Positions 1 to 12,653 are shown, counted from the stretch's first letter. The stretch: DNA of 64,000 bases from Cinnamomum chago (GCA_038049695.1 CP142460.1:34878001-34942000), one strand, 5' to 3'. Numbers and translations: made by a program. The notes: generated from the sequence alone by a model not told the origin.

Positions 1-1086
1 CATTAAATGACTTAGTCAAGATGCATTCAAGCATTCATTTCAAAAATCAATGCAAGCCAATAAATATGAGTGAAATGACAAGTCAACCACATTCCTCATG
101 AAAACCATTGAAAGCTCATAAAAATCAAATCATCCACTTGCCTTGGTCTCTAGTCAATGAAATCAAGCTTTAATACTCTTCCAAGCCAAAGATCCAAGCT
201 ATGAACAAAATCCCCAAAACAAACCCTAAAATGGTCAAACAATGAAATAGAAAAGGAAACCTTACAATAATGAAGATGGAGCTCCTCTAGGGCTAGAAGA
301 ATACAAATCTATAAGAATGGAAGGATTACTTACTTGTAGGTTCTACAAATGTCAAGGTTTAGTTCAATGAAGATCTCAAAGTTGGTGGATTCCTCTACAA
401 ATGGTATCAAAAGGAAGCTTGCAAGGTGGGAAGGAGAATGATAACTTCTATTTCTTGATTGATGCAAGCTTGGTGTGGATTGGAGGTGGAGAGAGCAAGA
501 AGAAGAAGAAAAGTTGCCAAAAGCAAACCCTAGGTTCTTTTTGTGCTGGAAAAATGGAATGGGAAGATGGGTTCTCCTTATATGGCAAATGAGAATGGGT
601 CCCACTACTAAAGACATTCAAGGGCTGAAATCTTATCTTTCGGGGCTTCTAATGAATTCGACGAAGAAGAAAGAAATGATCGCCGAAATATCTAGTTTCC
701 AAAAAGTATATGTTTCACGGGTTTCGGGAATATCAAGTTTTGGGTACAGATTTTGTGTGCAATGACTGTTTTGCCCTCAAGGCTATGAAATCGAGTTTCG
801 GGATCTCAAACGGGGACGGGATCAACATGAAAGTTGTAGAGCTTATCAATACGAATAAAACGAGATTAAAACAATGAATGCAAAAATCTCCGATAAATCC
901 TCAAACATATGCAATGTCATGAAAAGGAACCCCCAAAGGACCCTACTAACCCAAAGCAATCAAAATTCCCCAAAACTATATCAAAACCTTTTCCAAACCC
1001 AACTTAGCCAGAATCACTAATCAAGCTTAGAACTAATACGCCACTTAATTAGTACTAATCGGGTTCTCTCGGGTCGGGGTCTTACA
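1..1086 (-). mobile_element. Partial LTR, Tekay-like family A, minus strand
   Basis: Read on the minus strand, the LTR starts TGTAAGACCCCGACCC at 1086 and runs out of the window at base 1. The same start opens the LTR at 24360, and the body resembles the first kilobase of the LTRs at 24360, 25099 and 33839, including the conserved block around 'ACTTTCATGTTGATCCCGTC'. The polypyrimidine leader with 'TAGGGTTTG' is also shared. The other end and its target-site duplication are outside the window; the flank at 1087-1091 is AATTA. Assignment to the Tekay/Del lineage is by analogy with the long LTRs elsewhere in the window. Confidence 0.85.
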
Positions 1087-1491
1087 AATTATATGAAAGT
1101 CACATCAGAGTTATATTAAAATTTTAATATAAGAATCTACCAAAATCTCACTTACAAATTATACTCAAATAAATCCACAAACACATAATAAAAAAACAAA
1201 GGGAAGAGCTGCCCAATTGACAACCTCATTTCCCAATATGAAAACCAAGATCATCATACACATCTTCCACTCATTACTCATACTCAATAGAAATATCCAT
1301 ATCAGCCAAAAGCAATCTAAATTCCATTTATAGAAAAAAGAAAGTGTAGAAATTGAGGGGATGTCAAAAGAGGCCCACTTCATTGTCACAAGTCTACTCC
1401 ATTAAACACAAAGCAGTCTTCAACCTAAGATTGCCTAGACACCCACCCATAAGAAAAACAAGTCTTGGAATCAAATCAAAATACAAAAGGG
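1087..1491. other. Non-coding gap
   Basis: AT-rich sequence between the minus-strand LTR and the Nudix fragment. I see no open frame with a recognisable product, no terminal inverted repeats and no tandem repeat. It may be the former 3' flank of the Nudix gene copy. Confidence 0.4.
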
Positions 1492-1815
1492 CTAAACATC
1501 ATTTGAATTGGGTGGGAAAGGACTAAACCCAATTTGTATCAATGTCTTGAGCGACTGAAACAGTGGTTTCGGGAGGTGGTCCCAGTCGTACCATTCCCAC
1601 CCACCACACTTATCTTGCTCTAGATTTTGAGGAGCTTGGGTGGAATCCAATGGAACCACCCTCATGAAGATGACTACATAATGGGACGAGCCAAACAAGA
1701 CATTGTTGGTGACTATTAGGAACTCAACATTCTTAATGTCCAAACCAGTTTCTTCCTTCACCTCTCTCACTACCAAAGTAAAAGGGCATCTACCAAAAGA
1801 TTCAGGGATACGAAA
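1492..1815 (-). pseudogene. Nudix hydrolase fragment (NUDX1-like), C-terminal exon
   Basis: The minus-strand frame contains REVKEETGLDI, the second half of the Nudix box (REUxEExGU), followed by VEFLIVTNNV, HYVVIFMR, a WEWYDWDHLPKPLF stretch and a C-terminus ending at 1492-1494. This order matches plant cytosolic NUDX1-type hydrolases, which act on oxidised nucleotides or, in roses, on geranyl diphosphate. The first half of the box is damaged: ESF is followed by an unusual GRCPFTLVV where the family has a short acidic/alanine stretch. The N-terminal beta strands are missing, so the open frame upstream of about 1815 is probably intron. I see no second exon nearby. It is a fragment or pseudogene; the call to the NUDX1 clade is from memory of the family. 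Confidence 0.75.
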
Positions 1816-1913
1816 AACATATTTTAAAATAGAAATTAGTTGAAACCTGAAAGAAGAATGCTTAACAATGTCACTAGTGCTCATCATCATTAAACATAAA
1901 AGTATACCTCCTC

Positions 1914-2778
1914 TGTCATGACCCCAAAATGGGGTAAGGTTAAGGGGCCGTGATTGGAAAATTTACTATGGCATAATATTTCATTTTCCACAGGATCCGC
2001 ATTGGTGAGAGTTACAGGGTCCAACACCGTCATGGAACATTTAGCGGAAACTTGCATTTAGGTACAACCTGAAGTCCGGTGCAATCGGATTTCGTATTGC
2101 ATCACTAATGTCTTATTAGCAGAATCATATGAATAATACATCCTCAGACTGGTACAACATAACAGAACATAAACAGAGCTAGACAAGTAACATGAGATTT
2201 CATTCCCATATTTCAAGTTATAATTACAGAAGATGTATTAATTACATTCCCAAAATAAAAGACCAACAAAGGTCAGTAAAACAAAACATAAAACCCCTAA
2301 GAATACTCCCAGGTATTTCACGGCTCATGTGCAAGGAATGGAGTCTACATGGCAACCTCTGCATATCAATCACACATCTCTCGCTGCTCAGCAACCTCAG
2401 AAACCACACCAGGGTATGGGTCGGGGAAAACTTACTAACAACATCAAGCGTAGATTAGACAAAAGCTCGAAAATATTCAAGATAAAAGGCAAAGTTTGCA
2501 GGACATAGCATAATCATAAATAGAGGCGATAAATCAGGAAAATAGTGATAATAACCTAAATAGACTGATGCAAGAAAATATGATATACCAAATCATACAT
2601 ATAATTACAATGATTATTTCAGAAAATCAATGCATGTGAGCTTAGCAGACTGATACAAAAAAAATATGATTTACCAATTCATAAACATAAATACAAGTGA
2701 TTATTTCAGGAAAACAATGCAGACAAGCTGGGCAGACTGATGCAAGGAAATATGATTTACCAAATCATAAACATAAGT
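1914..2778 (-). mobile_element. 3' part of a minus-strand LTR, cut by the Tekay element
   Basis: On the minus strand the sequence ends ...GGGGTCATGACA at 1914, the terminal form seen in the other long LTRs here (GGGGGCGTGACA, GGGGTCGCGACA, GGGGACGTGACA). It extends 865 bases to the point where the Tekay 5' LTR begins at 2779. The body shares the layout of family-A LTR 3' ends, with AT-rich near-repeats followed by a short GC-rich tail. The rest probably lay beyond the Tekay insertion and is not recognisable in the window. It does not pair obviously with the LTR piece at 1-1086. Confidence 0.6.
2560..2775. repeat. Tandem repeat, about 86 bp, 2.6 copies
   Basis: Successive units begin GCAGACTGATGCAAG, continue with 'TATGATTTACCAAATCATA' and end with 'GATTATTTCAGGAAAACAA'. 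They lie inside the minus-strand LTR fragment, at the place where family-A LTRs carry a roughly 88 bp array. Confidence 0.7.
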
Positions 2779-5363
2779 TATAAGGTCCAGGACCTTACTG
2801 GGTCAGTTGGGCCCAATAGTAGGCTCATTGACCCGTTTATTTTCTTGTTATTATAATTATTTGTATTTTAGATATTTAAGTGTGTTTAGATCATGAGCGA
2901 GTTTTTTCTAGTGTTAGAGTAATGTTTGCGAAGTTTTGTACGACTTCGAGTGCGTTTGACCCTAGTAAGGGGGTAGTTTGCAATTTATGGAAAATTGAGT
3001 GTTTTTTCTTGAAATTCAAAATGTCATGATTTTTGGGTTCATTGGAAAGGCCTCATCGCGCTGATCATTTTTGTCTCCTGGCTCGTCGCGATTCGACAAT
3101 CAGAAACCCTTCAAGTGATCCATTCCTTCACCGGACCCACTTAAGTGCAAATCAGCCCCTTTTCCCTTCCCTCTCCTCTTAAATAGAGATTAACCCTAAT
3201 CGTTTCATTCCAAATCTCTGCAATGAAAGCTACACCAGTTTCTTTTTCTTCTTCCTCTTCTTAAGCTCCAGAACTCTAACCGGGAGAGATCACCTCCGCA
3301 ATCCGGACCGCATATCTTCTTCCTCTTGATATTCTCTTTCCATTGATCCTAGTTTGGTAAGGTTTCTCTCACCTTCATCCTTTCAATCAATTTCTATTTT
3401 GGTTAGATTTAGGTTCTTTTTAATCTTTTTTCCTTTCCCTCTCCTTCTTGGTGTTCTAGATTGCTTTTGAGCGGGATAGATTGTGGTTTTCGCGGTAGAA
3501 AACTCTTTCGCAAGCTTTTTCCAATTTCTAATCTTATTCTTGGTTGAGGCAAGTAGATATGCAAATTATAATTGATCATTGTCTATATTGTTTTCTATTG
3601 ATTGCAATGATATCCAAGTTAGATTTCCCTAAATCCCAAGCTTGTTGTTGATCCTTTATTGGGATTGACATTGTCAGGTTAGGTTTGGGGATTTGGGTTT
3701 AAGTTAATTTGTAATTGGTAAACTTTAATGTTTAAATTGTTATAATGGAAGTTAAATGATGAATGTGATGAAATGGGAGCATGGAGGCTCGTTTTCTACA
3801 AATTAGCCATGGATTGGCCGGAGGAAAAAGGATAGAAAAACCCATTTTCGGGGGTGTAGGTCATACAGTGCCGATCGATCGGACATAAATTGGTCTCCGT
3901 TAACTGAGACAGATCTCAGACCGATCAATCGGACCTACAGACCCGATCGATTGGATGACTTTTTAACTGAGACAGATTACAGTCCGATCGATCGAACCCT
4001 TTTGTCCGATTGATTGGATGACAATTTTTTGACAGCTATTGGAAACTTTGAACACTTGTAACTTTTAATCCGGTCGTTGGATTTCTACATATTCTATACC
4101 GTTGGAAAGCCCTTAAGATGTAGAATCCAATGGTTCTAGTTTCATCACGATCGGAGGTCGGGAAGTGATGTAAATACTCAGATTTTTGATCCAGCCTATA
4201 TTTTTTTGGAAATGAGACCAGTAACTTAGGTTTAGGCCTTAAATGTTGGAAACCATGAACCTACTATCACTTGACCATTATTGGGGATGAAATCGTAGAA
4301 TGTGGCTTTGTGTGCTTCGATTGGGTTGTCTAGATATTCGTGTATTTCACATGGTTTAACCGAATGCATATGGAATTGTTTCGACAAATGCTTAACATGA
4401 TTGTACACCAAGGAATTTTCCTAGAAGCATCGTTGATTCAATTTCCACACGTACTTCGCTAAGACATGTGGGGTACAGGGATGACACCACTTGCTTAGGT
4501 TTGGATTGTAATTCCTCATTGACTTGTGAATTGTATCCATTGTTATAATTCCTTGTACACTCCCTCTTGGCATAAAACACTTAACTAATTATGAAACATA
4601 AATCCTTGTAGGACTAGGATATGGACCTGACTTAGAGTGTATCGTAGGAACCTGTGTTATGCATTTAATAAACATGACTGACTAGTTGGAAATGGGTTAT
4701 CAAGTGTTTGACTTATCTTATATTGTTTTGAATAGGATAATCCCTATGAATATGTCTTGTACATTGATCTAGCCAGGCTTGCTTGTCTTGGTCTACTCTC
4801 ATGTCAACACCACTTTATTAGCCATCTACAATTTGGGGTTTTATTTGATGGGCCGGTTACTTGGACATCGGGGTGGGCAGTCGGTGTTGGACGGCGTCTA
4901 TGGCGTTGAATAGCTGGGAGCGAGCTAAGACCGTGCTGCTATTCCCAGGATCGAGAGCTAGGATCCCACTGGAGCCGGACTTTGGTATCAGTAGTCTGGT
5001 CTAGACTGTTACTGGTACCCTGGGAGGTGACTTGGACATCCTCGGAGTCTCCCTCTAGTTTCTTGCATTGCATTGTTTGGATAACTGGTTATTGCTAGAT
5101 GATGTTAGGATATCTGTTATTGTCTTACATGATTATTATTCATGCTTTATGCCTAGTTTCGCTTTCCTTGTATTCACATGATATTACTCTTGTCCTTATT
5201 CTATATTTGATGCATGCCATGACATTTATACTTTGCTTATCTATTGCTCAACATGTCGTTGACTTTGTTCCTTGGTGTGCATACACCTCAGGTGACTACT
5301 ACTATGAGGAGCAGGCTGGTGAGGAGATCCCAGAGGATTTCCAACTAGCTGAGGAGGAACGAG
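2779..5363 (+). mobile_element. Tekay-like element, 5' LTR, first part
   Basis: The LTR starts TATAAGGTCCAGGACC (consensus TGTAAGG, as at 7315 and 41956) and matches the LTR at 41956 almost base for base to about 4198. It is interrupted at 5363 by the CACTA element and resumes at 32759, ending GGACGTGACA at 33170 just before a primer-binding site. The total is about 3.0 kb, a normal length for Tekay/Del LTRs. Visible parts are a TATA-like TTAAATAGAG near 3177, a polypyrimidine leader, the CCGATCGATCGG palindrome island (3871-4020), a GTTGGAAAGC block near 4100 and an acidic open frame towards the 3' end. The flank before it is TAAGT; the matching copy is lost because the 3' LTR is broken. Confidence 0.9.
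3871..4020. repeat. Palindrome island, CCGATCGATCGG type
   Basis: About six copies or near-copies of CCGATCGATCGG (variants CCGATCAATCGG and CCGATTGATTGG) are spaced 20-50 bases apart and joined by TTTTTAACTGAGACAGAT spacers. The matching island in the 3' LTR is at 43047-43190. The same palindrome occurs in a different LTR family at 26480-26571. Confidence 0.85.
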
Positions 5364-5782
5364 CACTACACCATTTGGGTGATTTTGCAACATTTGAGAT
5401 TTCTTATTAGTAACGCAAATATTTCCGTTAGGTAATTTGTCACATTTATTATCCGTTAGCAATATTCATAATCGTTAGTAAGTATCTTTGCAAATACTTG
5501 AATTATTTTGTAACATTTATTGGATATTTTGTGACGATTAGTAATGTGTTACAAAGGTATCAAACTAATAAAAAGAGGAAAAATCACATTACAAAATAAA
5601 AATGAAAACAGGAGGCGGGAGTGATTTTAGTTCCTGCGCTAAAGAGAAGACAGAACATAAGAAACAAGTGAGAAGGGGGAAAAGAGTGAAATCTTGACGG
5701 TGAGCATGACGATGAGCAAATATAAGTCCGGCATCTTCCAACGGTCATCTCTGATTGATTTTTTGACCACGGCTACAACTCA

Positions 5783-6430
5783 CACTACAACAAATTGCAC
5801 TTTTAGCTATGTTTTTTGGCGACGCTTTTATAATTTCGTTGGTGAAAAGTAGACTTTTACCGGTGTTTTCCAAAAAAACATCGGCAAAGTTCACTGTTGG
5901 AATTTACTTAATTTAAAACCATAGATTATTACCGACGAATTAGAAAATGTCGGTAAAATCAACCTTTAGCGACGTTTTATTAGTTTCACCGACGTTTTTT
6001 TTTTCGTTGATAAAAGTCGTTTTTATTTTATTTTTGATTTTATCGACGAAAAAAAACGTCGGTAAAAATATTGTATTTTTTATTTTACCGACGAAAAAAA
6101 ACGTTGGTAAAAGTATTTTATTATTTAATTATTTTTCTTTTTTTTGCCGACGAAAATAAACGTCGGTAAAAGTATTTTATTATTTATTTATTTTTCTTCT
6201 GTTTTTTGCCGACGAAAAAAAACCGTCGGCAAAGTTAAATTTTATTATCAGGTGTAAAATAAATATTGATTTGAACTTTTACCGACATTTATGTAAAACG
6301 TTGGTAAATCTATTTTTATTTTTTAAGAAAATTAAAAATAAGGGATATTTAACCACGAAAATTTTTTTTGCCGACGAAAATTTACGTCGGAAAAATTATT
6401 ACCGACGTTCAGTGTAAAACGTCGGTAAAT
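5783..6430 (+). mobile_element. Second CACTA-like left terminus with ACCGACG subterminal repeats
   Basis: CACTACAACAAATTGC at 5783 is followed by about 640 bases with at least 12 copies of TACCGACG or its complement CGTCGGTA, often as inverted pairs around AT-rich loops. A locally tandem unit of about 63 bp lies around 6040-6230. Such subterminal repeats are typical of CACTA ends, where they bind the TNPA-like protein. The matching right end is uncertain: the candidate at 32106 (CACTAC..CAAA on the reverse strand) shares 10 of the first 12 bases but has different subterminal repeats. Confidence 0.65.
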
Positions 6431-6440
6431 ATCTGTTTAG

Positions 6441-7309
6441 TTTCTTAATTTCCTTCCTATTCCCTCTCCCGCCAACGCAAACCCTTTTTATTTTTTCCCT
6501 CTTTTCTTTTCCCTCATCTGCTCATCTCTCTCTGTGGATCGGCTCTCTTCTCTCTGTCTCTCTTGATCTGCTCTCGTCTCTCTCTCTCTCTCTCGATCTG
6601 GCTTTTCCCTCTTTTCTGTCTCTCATCTGCTCATCTCTCTCTCTCTCGATCGGCGCTCTTTCTCTCTGTCTCTCTCGATCTGCTCTCCTCTCTCTCTCTC
6701 TCTCTCGATCTGGCTTTTCTTTCTCTCGATCTGCTCATCTGCACCGTCTTGGACCAAAGCAACTGCTATCTCACCGCACTGCAACACCAGTGAGGCCACC
6801 CACCTCGTCCCTGTAACCCAGCTGATCTCTCTCACCAGCTGCCTTCCTCTTCCAGGTTCGGATTTCACATTTTCTCCTTTTGTCAGTTCTTTACTTCCTT
6901 CCTTACATGCAAGGTGTCTTGATTGTGCGTGCTAAGTTGTTCGTTTCAGTCAATCTCATTGATTGAGATGTTCATGCTTTGTGCTTTTATTTCTTAATTG
7001 TGGGTGTTAATCTGATTTGGAATTCTCTCATGAATGCCTCTCTTTCTCCATGACAAAAGGGAAAACCAGAACTCTGGTTTCTTCTTGTTTTGCTTGTGTG
7101 CATAGAAAACGCCCACCATATGTTTGTTTATGTTACTCTAGTATTTATCTTTATTTGTAAAGAGTGCTTCCCATGTGTTCGTTTATATTCCTCTGTTAAA
7201 GAAGCTAGAACAAGATTTGATGTTGGGATTAAGATTAAGGATTGGAATAGCCCAAAAAGTGCCCTCTCCTATGTGGGCTCACCTATGGCTCATTTGTGAT
7301 TCATAAAGG
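6441..7309 (+). other. Leader-like region with CT microsatellite, no recognised gene
   Basis: The sequence changes from CACTA subterminal repeats to a C/T-rich stretch (about 6480-6730; blocks of CTCTCTCT separated by CGATCTG) and then to mixed sequence with a possible splice acceptor (CTTCCAG|GTTCGG near 6855). This resembles the 5' UTR of a plant gene and could be the promoter and leader of a lost transposase or of a captured gene. The short frames here do not look like a known protein. Confidence 0.4.
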
Positions 7310-7314
7310 TAGGT

Positions 7315-10300
7315 TGTAAGGTCTGCAACCTTATTGGGTCAATTGGGCCCAATTACCGGCCCGTTGACCCATTTATTTTGATATTATTATAATTATTGTT
7401 ATATTAGATATTTAAGTGGGTTTAGATGGTCAGCAAGTTTCTTTTAGTATTAGAATAGTGTCTGCGGAGTTTCGTGCGATTCTGAGTTCGTTTGACCCTA
7501 GTAGGGGGTAGTTTGCAAATTAGGAAAAAAAATTGAGTGTTTTTTCGAAAAATTCCTATCGCCGTGATTTTGGGTTCGTTGGAAAGGTCTCGTCGCGTTG
7601 ATCAATTTTGTCTTCTTGCTTGTTGCGATCCGACGACCAGAAACCCTTCTAATAATTAATTCTTTCTCCGGACCCACTTAAGGGGTAACTTAGTCTTTTC
7701 TTCCTCCCTTCTTCTTAACAAGAGATTAACCCTAATCTCTTATTCATTCTCTGCAACGAACGAAGCCACAACCACCTTTCTTCTTCCTCATTTTTCCAAG
7801 GCTCCAGAACTCTTTCCCTGAAGGATCACTTCCGCGATCCGAGCCGCTCACCTTCTTCCTCGCGATCTCCTCTTTCCATTGACGTCAGTTTGGTAAGATG
7901 TCCCTCTCTTTCGTCTTTTCAATCTATTCTCTTTGGTTTAGATTTAGGTTAGATCTTAATCTTTTCCTCTCTTTTCTTCTCCTTTACGTGTTAGATTGCG
8001 TTTGGTCGGAGTAGATTGAGGTTTCTGCAGTGGTAGGGCTTCTCCTCAGATTTCCCCAATTCCAATCTTCTTTTTGGTTGAGGCAAGTAGATCTGCAATT
8101 TATAATTAAGCATGTATGTATGTCTTCTATTGATTGGATGTGTGTTCTTGTTAGTTTTCCCTAATTCCAAGCATGTTTGTTATTAATTTGGGTTTATTTA
8201 ATTTAATTGTTAATTTTAATGTTAATTGATGTAAGTGGAAATGATGATTGGAATGAATTATTGGGGGAGCACGGTGGCTCAATTTTGTGCAGGTGAATTG
8301 TTGGAATGAATTGGATGAAAAAAACAAAGGGGGTTCTGTATAGAAAAATTCATGCTGGAACGTAATGGCCACTGAACGTTCATTCATAACGTTAAATGGC
8401 TATTGAAAGTTCAACGGACCCTGACATAGGATGAATGAATGAGAAATAATAATAAAAACAAAAAGTCAACAGTGTTGATCCGGCCAAGACACCTGCGCAG
8501 GATGAACTGAATATAAAACAAAAAAAAAAGAATGAAAAACGTTGCTGTGAGGACCACCTATGCATATGAATGAAGAAAAACAAAGGAGAAAAAAAAAACA
8601 GAAGGTTGAATGGCCGCCTGACATGATGATGGCTACTGTTGAGTCTCCCATCCGATGAATCGGACACGAGTTGGTCCGTCGCACTTTTATATATATATAT
8701 ATATAAAGGGTTAAACTTCTATGGACCATAACTTCTGAACTATACGTCGGAATTTCGCGAGCCATATACTGTTGGAAAGCTCTTTGAGCGTAGAATCCAA
8801 TGATACATGTCTCGCGATGATTGGAGATCAGGTGGGGAGGTAGTTAAGGAGATTAATTATTAGACCACTTTCTTGTTAGTAACGAGATTGTTAGCCTAGG
8901 TTTGGGTCTTAGACATTGGAAACCATGAAACCACTCTCATGTGACCATTAATGGGATTTTGAAATCGTAGCACGTGGCTTGGTGTGCTTCGATGAGTTGT
9001 TTAGGTATTCGTGTATTGTGTATGGTTTAACCGAATGCGTATGGAATTGAATCAATCGATGCTCAACATGATTGTACACCAAGGAAATTCTTTATAAGCA
9101 TTGATGATTCGAATTCCCCACGCACTCCATTAAACCACATATGGTACATGGATGACAACACTTGCCTAGGATTGGATTGTAATCTCTCCTTGATTTGTTA
9201 ATCGTATCTGTTGATTTTGTATCCTTGTGCACTCTCTTGGCATAAAACACTTAATTAATTATGAAACATAATTCCTTGTAGAATTAGAATTTGGACCTGA
9301 CTTAGAGTGTACCTTAGGGCCCCGTGTTATGTAACTGATGAACATGACTGGCTAGACTGAAGGGATTATCACGTGATTGGGTTTGTCTTGTATTGACTTG
9401 AAGGAGATAATCCCTATGAACATGTCTTGTATATTGAGTTAGCCAGACTTGCTTGTCTTGGTTTTCCCCGTGTGTCAACACCACTTTATTATTATTATTA
9501 TTATTATTGCATATCATGGCCAGCTGCAGTTTGGGGGTTATTGATGGGCCGGTTACTCGGACATCGGGGTGGGCAGTCGGCTTTGGACGGCGTCCATGGC
9601 GTTGAATAGTTGGGAGTGGGCTTGGACCGTGCTACTATTCCTAGGACCGGGAGCTTGGATCCCCCTGGAGCCGGACTTTGGTATCAGTAGTCCGGATAGG
9701 ATTGTCACTGGTACCCCGTGAGGTGGCTTGGACATCCACGGAGTCTCCCTCTTGTGCATTGCATTATATTACATTGGTAGTGGTGATTGTTAGTATTGCT
9801 AGGATTCCTGTTTATGATTCTGATGATATTTACTCATGCTACATGCCTAGTATTGTTCCTTGTATTCGTATGATCTTGTACTTGTCATTACTCCTATATT
9901 TGATGCATGTTATGTTTTAATTATATATTGCTTATCTATTGCTCAACATGTCGTTGACTCTGTTCCTTGGTGTGCAGACTCCTCAGGTGAGTACTACTAC
10001 GAGGAGCAGGCCGGTGAGGAGATCCCAGAGGATCTCCAACCAGCAGAGGAGGCACGGGAGTGGAGTGCCGATGACGTAGAGTAGCGTCATCGATACCAGG
10101 CACATGAGAGACTCACTTTGGGTCAAACATTAGATTTTATTTATTCATTATTATTTCTTCGTAGAACTTTCTTTCATTGACTCTAGTTGTTTAATGGCCT
10201 TAGTTTATGGGATGGCCATAGTAAATAAATTAACTTCCTCTTTAGCTTTCATTATTGCTTGCAACTTTAAATTTAATTGAGATTTATTATCCATTATTGA

Positions 10301-10468
10301 TATCAATGTATGAGTTCCGCTATTATTTTATGTTTTGAGGTTGAAATACACTATCCTCACAGCGGACTTACGATCCTTGGGCCAAAAAGGGCAAAAAAAT
10401 TTTAATTGGCCCAAAATTCCACTCCCCGGATCCGGTTTATTTTCTAATCGGGTTCGGGGGACGTGACA
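7315..10468 (+). mobile_element. Solo Tekay-type LTR, family B
   Basis: Starts TGTAAGGTCTGCAACC and ends GGGGGACGTGACA. It is flanked by a perfect 5-base duplication TAGGT (7310-7314 and 10469-10473) with no internal region, so it is a solo LTR from recombination between two LTRs. It is 3154 bp and the same family as the LTRs at 2779 and 41956, but clearly diverged. The palindrome island of its relatives is missing: the segment around 8340-8700 differs and carries a short (TA)n at about 8687-8704. A (TTA)n run sits at 9485-9509. A frame ending SADDVE with a stop at 10082-10084 is conserved with the other copies. Confidence 0.95.
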
Positions 10469-10473
10469 TAGGT

Positions 10474-11293
10474 TGTCATTGTGATGAAGTAAAACATGAG
10501 TTTGGAGCCAAACCTGGCGCAGTAAAATAGAAAGCCATGGCCTTTTGGAGGTGAAAAGCTAGGGTTTGAAGTGGGTATTCCATTCCCCACGTGTAATTGT
10601 TACTGAACAAAAAATACTTGTTATGCATACATTGCTACTGGGATTGGTTCTGGATTTTTTTTTATTTTTGTTTTTTCTTTATTGCGTTTGTTGAGTTGAT
10701 TTGTGGACCTTGTTTATCTTTCTAGTTATGTTATTGTAATATTCTGTCATGAATGTGTACAAAGGACTAGTTGGTTTGGGGTGGTTAGACCATTCAGTGC
10801 CTGATTGGCTGAGTTATGGATTTGTGAGGATAATTCCATTCTCTCCGAACCAGCTCAATCGTCTGGTGAGTTGGTAGGAATAAAATTTCCATGATAAAGG
10901 TTGTCTCCTTTTTTATGAAAGGCAATGAGGTTGCTTGTGCAGGATGTTTGCACTCCTTTGTTACAATGCAAACTGAGAGTTGGTTCTAATCACAGGCCGC
11001 TGTAACAAATATTGGAGATATGTCTAACATATAGGAGTTGTTTATGCTGGTTTTTCGTGAAATAGATGCAAGGAACGAAAAAATGTTGATAATTTGAAAA
11101 TATCATTATAGGAAAGTTTTTTTTTTGAAAGGCAGGTGAGATTTTATTTATTTTATTTTTCGTCTTTTCAATGACCAATGCTCCCCTTTCATCCACATTC
11201 CAAGTTGCTATTTCAAATCGCAGCTGCTCTAAGGAAACTATGAGTTGGAAGGGATTTGCTGCTATGTACAGCTTTACATGGATGATTTGTATG
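10474..11293 (+). other. CACTA internal sequence, no recognised gene
   Basis: Unique-looking sequence between the solo LTR and the Athila-like element. A splice-like acceptor (TTGTGCAG|GATG) is near 10942, but the following bases do not read as a protein I recognise. It belongs to the CACTA interior and may be further captured intron or UTR. Confidence 0.35.
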
Positions 11294-12653
11294 TGATGAG
11301 AGCCTAAAAGATACATTTTAGGCCCCTTAATGAGGACTTGGTTATACAGTCGATGGAGATTAATTAGCTTAATTTTGTTATTTGATTGTTTGTAGGTATT
11401 ACAAATGCAAGGAGAGAAATTCAGAGCTAAAATGGAAGAAATATCACAAAGCATGACAAAGAAGGAGTTGCAGGTAAGAAAGTTGTCAAATATGGGAGGA
11501 GACTCAAATAAGAAAGCAAAGCAAGAGTCCAAACATGCCTTGGACATCCAACATGGGTCCCACTCACCCCATAGCATGCCAACATGGAAGGTCTTCTAAT
11601 TACACTAGTATTCTCGGAATTTTCAGAGGAAGCAACTTGAAATAGTCATAACTTTCAACTCGAGTGTCGGATTCGTAAAATCTATGTACCGTTGAAAAGC
11701 TCTTTTCGAGTAGATATCCGTGGAGTCTAAGATTGTATAAATCGGAGCTATATCAAGGGAGATATGACCTCGTGAATTTCGCTGTGATGACCAGTGGGCC
11801 CGGACCCGACGGGAATCCGACTCCTACACGAATTGAAGATCTTTTTCACCCCAAAACTTATAAATAAGAGCCCAAACTCGTTTTTGGGGAGATTGACATC
11901 GGGGGGAGAAGGTCTGAAGAAGGTTTTGGAGCTTTTGGGAGCGTAGCCATGGCGATTTCATCAAAGATTCTTCGTCAATCGTCTTCCATGCGTAACTAAC
12001 TCCTTATCTTAGGGTTGTGATGAAGCCCTAGTTTTGTGTTTATGGTGATGTATAGGTTCTAGGGATTTACTTTCAATGCTTTGATTATATGACATTGATT
12101 TAATCCATTGATTGGATTCGTTTATTAATGCAATATCTCTTTTTGGTGTTTTATTCTTGTAGTTTAGAATACCAAGTCATATAACATGAAGCTTGAATGA
12201 ATGTGTTTGTTAGATCTAGGATAATCTATGCCATAGAGATATGTTATGCCCTGATTTGCATCCACTACCCTTTTTTGGTGACTCTGTGAAGGTTTGTAAC
12301 CAGAACGAGTCTGGAAAGCATTGACAGTGAAACCCTAGACCTATATTCGCCATTGCACAGGCTATGGTGGATTCATACCCTAAGACTTTTCTCTAATTGG
12401 ATCAAAAACTTGTCTTTCGATTTGTTAATTTAGAATTTGCAAACCAATCAGCCCATTACTTCGTTTTCTAATAGGATTAGTTTAATAATCAGAACTTTAT
12501 TTTCCAATAGAATTAGTTTAGGAATTTAGGAAACAACGCAACTTAGCCTTTTTGTCCCAGTGGATACGATACTCGGTTAACATCTCTGCTTTTACAAGCG
12601 GAGATAATAGCGGAGAATAATTTATAATTGCAACCCTATTCTAGGATTTGTCA
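11294..12653 (+). mobile_element. Athila-like element, 5' LTR
   Basis: Starts TGATGAGAGCCTAAAAG and ends ATTTGTCA, directly before an Asp-type primer-binding site. It is 1360 bp. The TATA box is TATAAATAAGAG near 11860. A block with CATAACTTTCAACTCGAG and GTTGAAAAGCTC lies at 11648-11735. The 5-base flank is GTATG (11289-11293) against GTATT after the 3' LTR, a 4 of 5 match. The first half differs from the 3' LTR at about 5% of sites and the second half at well under 1%. Confidence 0.93.

Noticed and set aside
2560-2775. CRISPR-like array (repeat of about 86 bp)
   Set aside because: Units are contiguous and diverged, without unique spacers, and lie in a plant LTR; it is an ordinary tandem repeat.
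6563-6868. Overlapping open frames rich in Ser/Leu or Arg/Glu on both strands
   Set aside because: They are translations of a CT/GA microsatellite region.
8466-8765. Overlapping minus-strand open frames of 91 and 99 codons
   Set aside because: They lie wholly in the solo LTR, are not conserved in the sister LTRs and are driven by A/T homopolymers.
10930-10980. Acceptor-like GCAG|GATGTTTGC resembling the Aux/IAA PWE-MF junction
   Set aside because: Only four or five residues agree and the frame stops at once; chance match.
10990-11577. 195-codon minus-strand open frame
   Set aside because: It straddles the Athila 5' LTR start, so it joins two unrelated sequences, and it has no recognisable domain.
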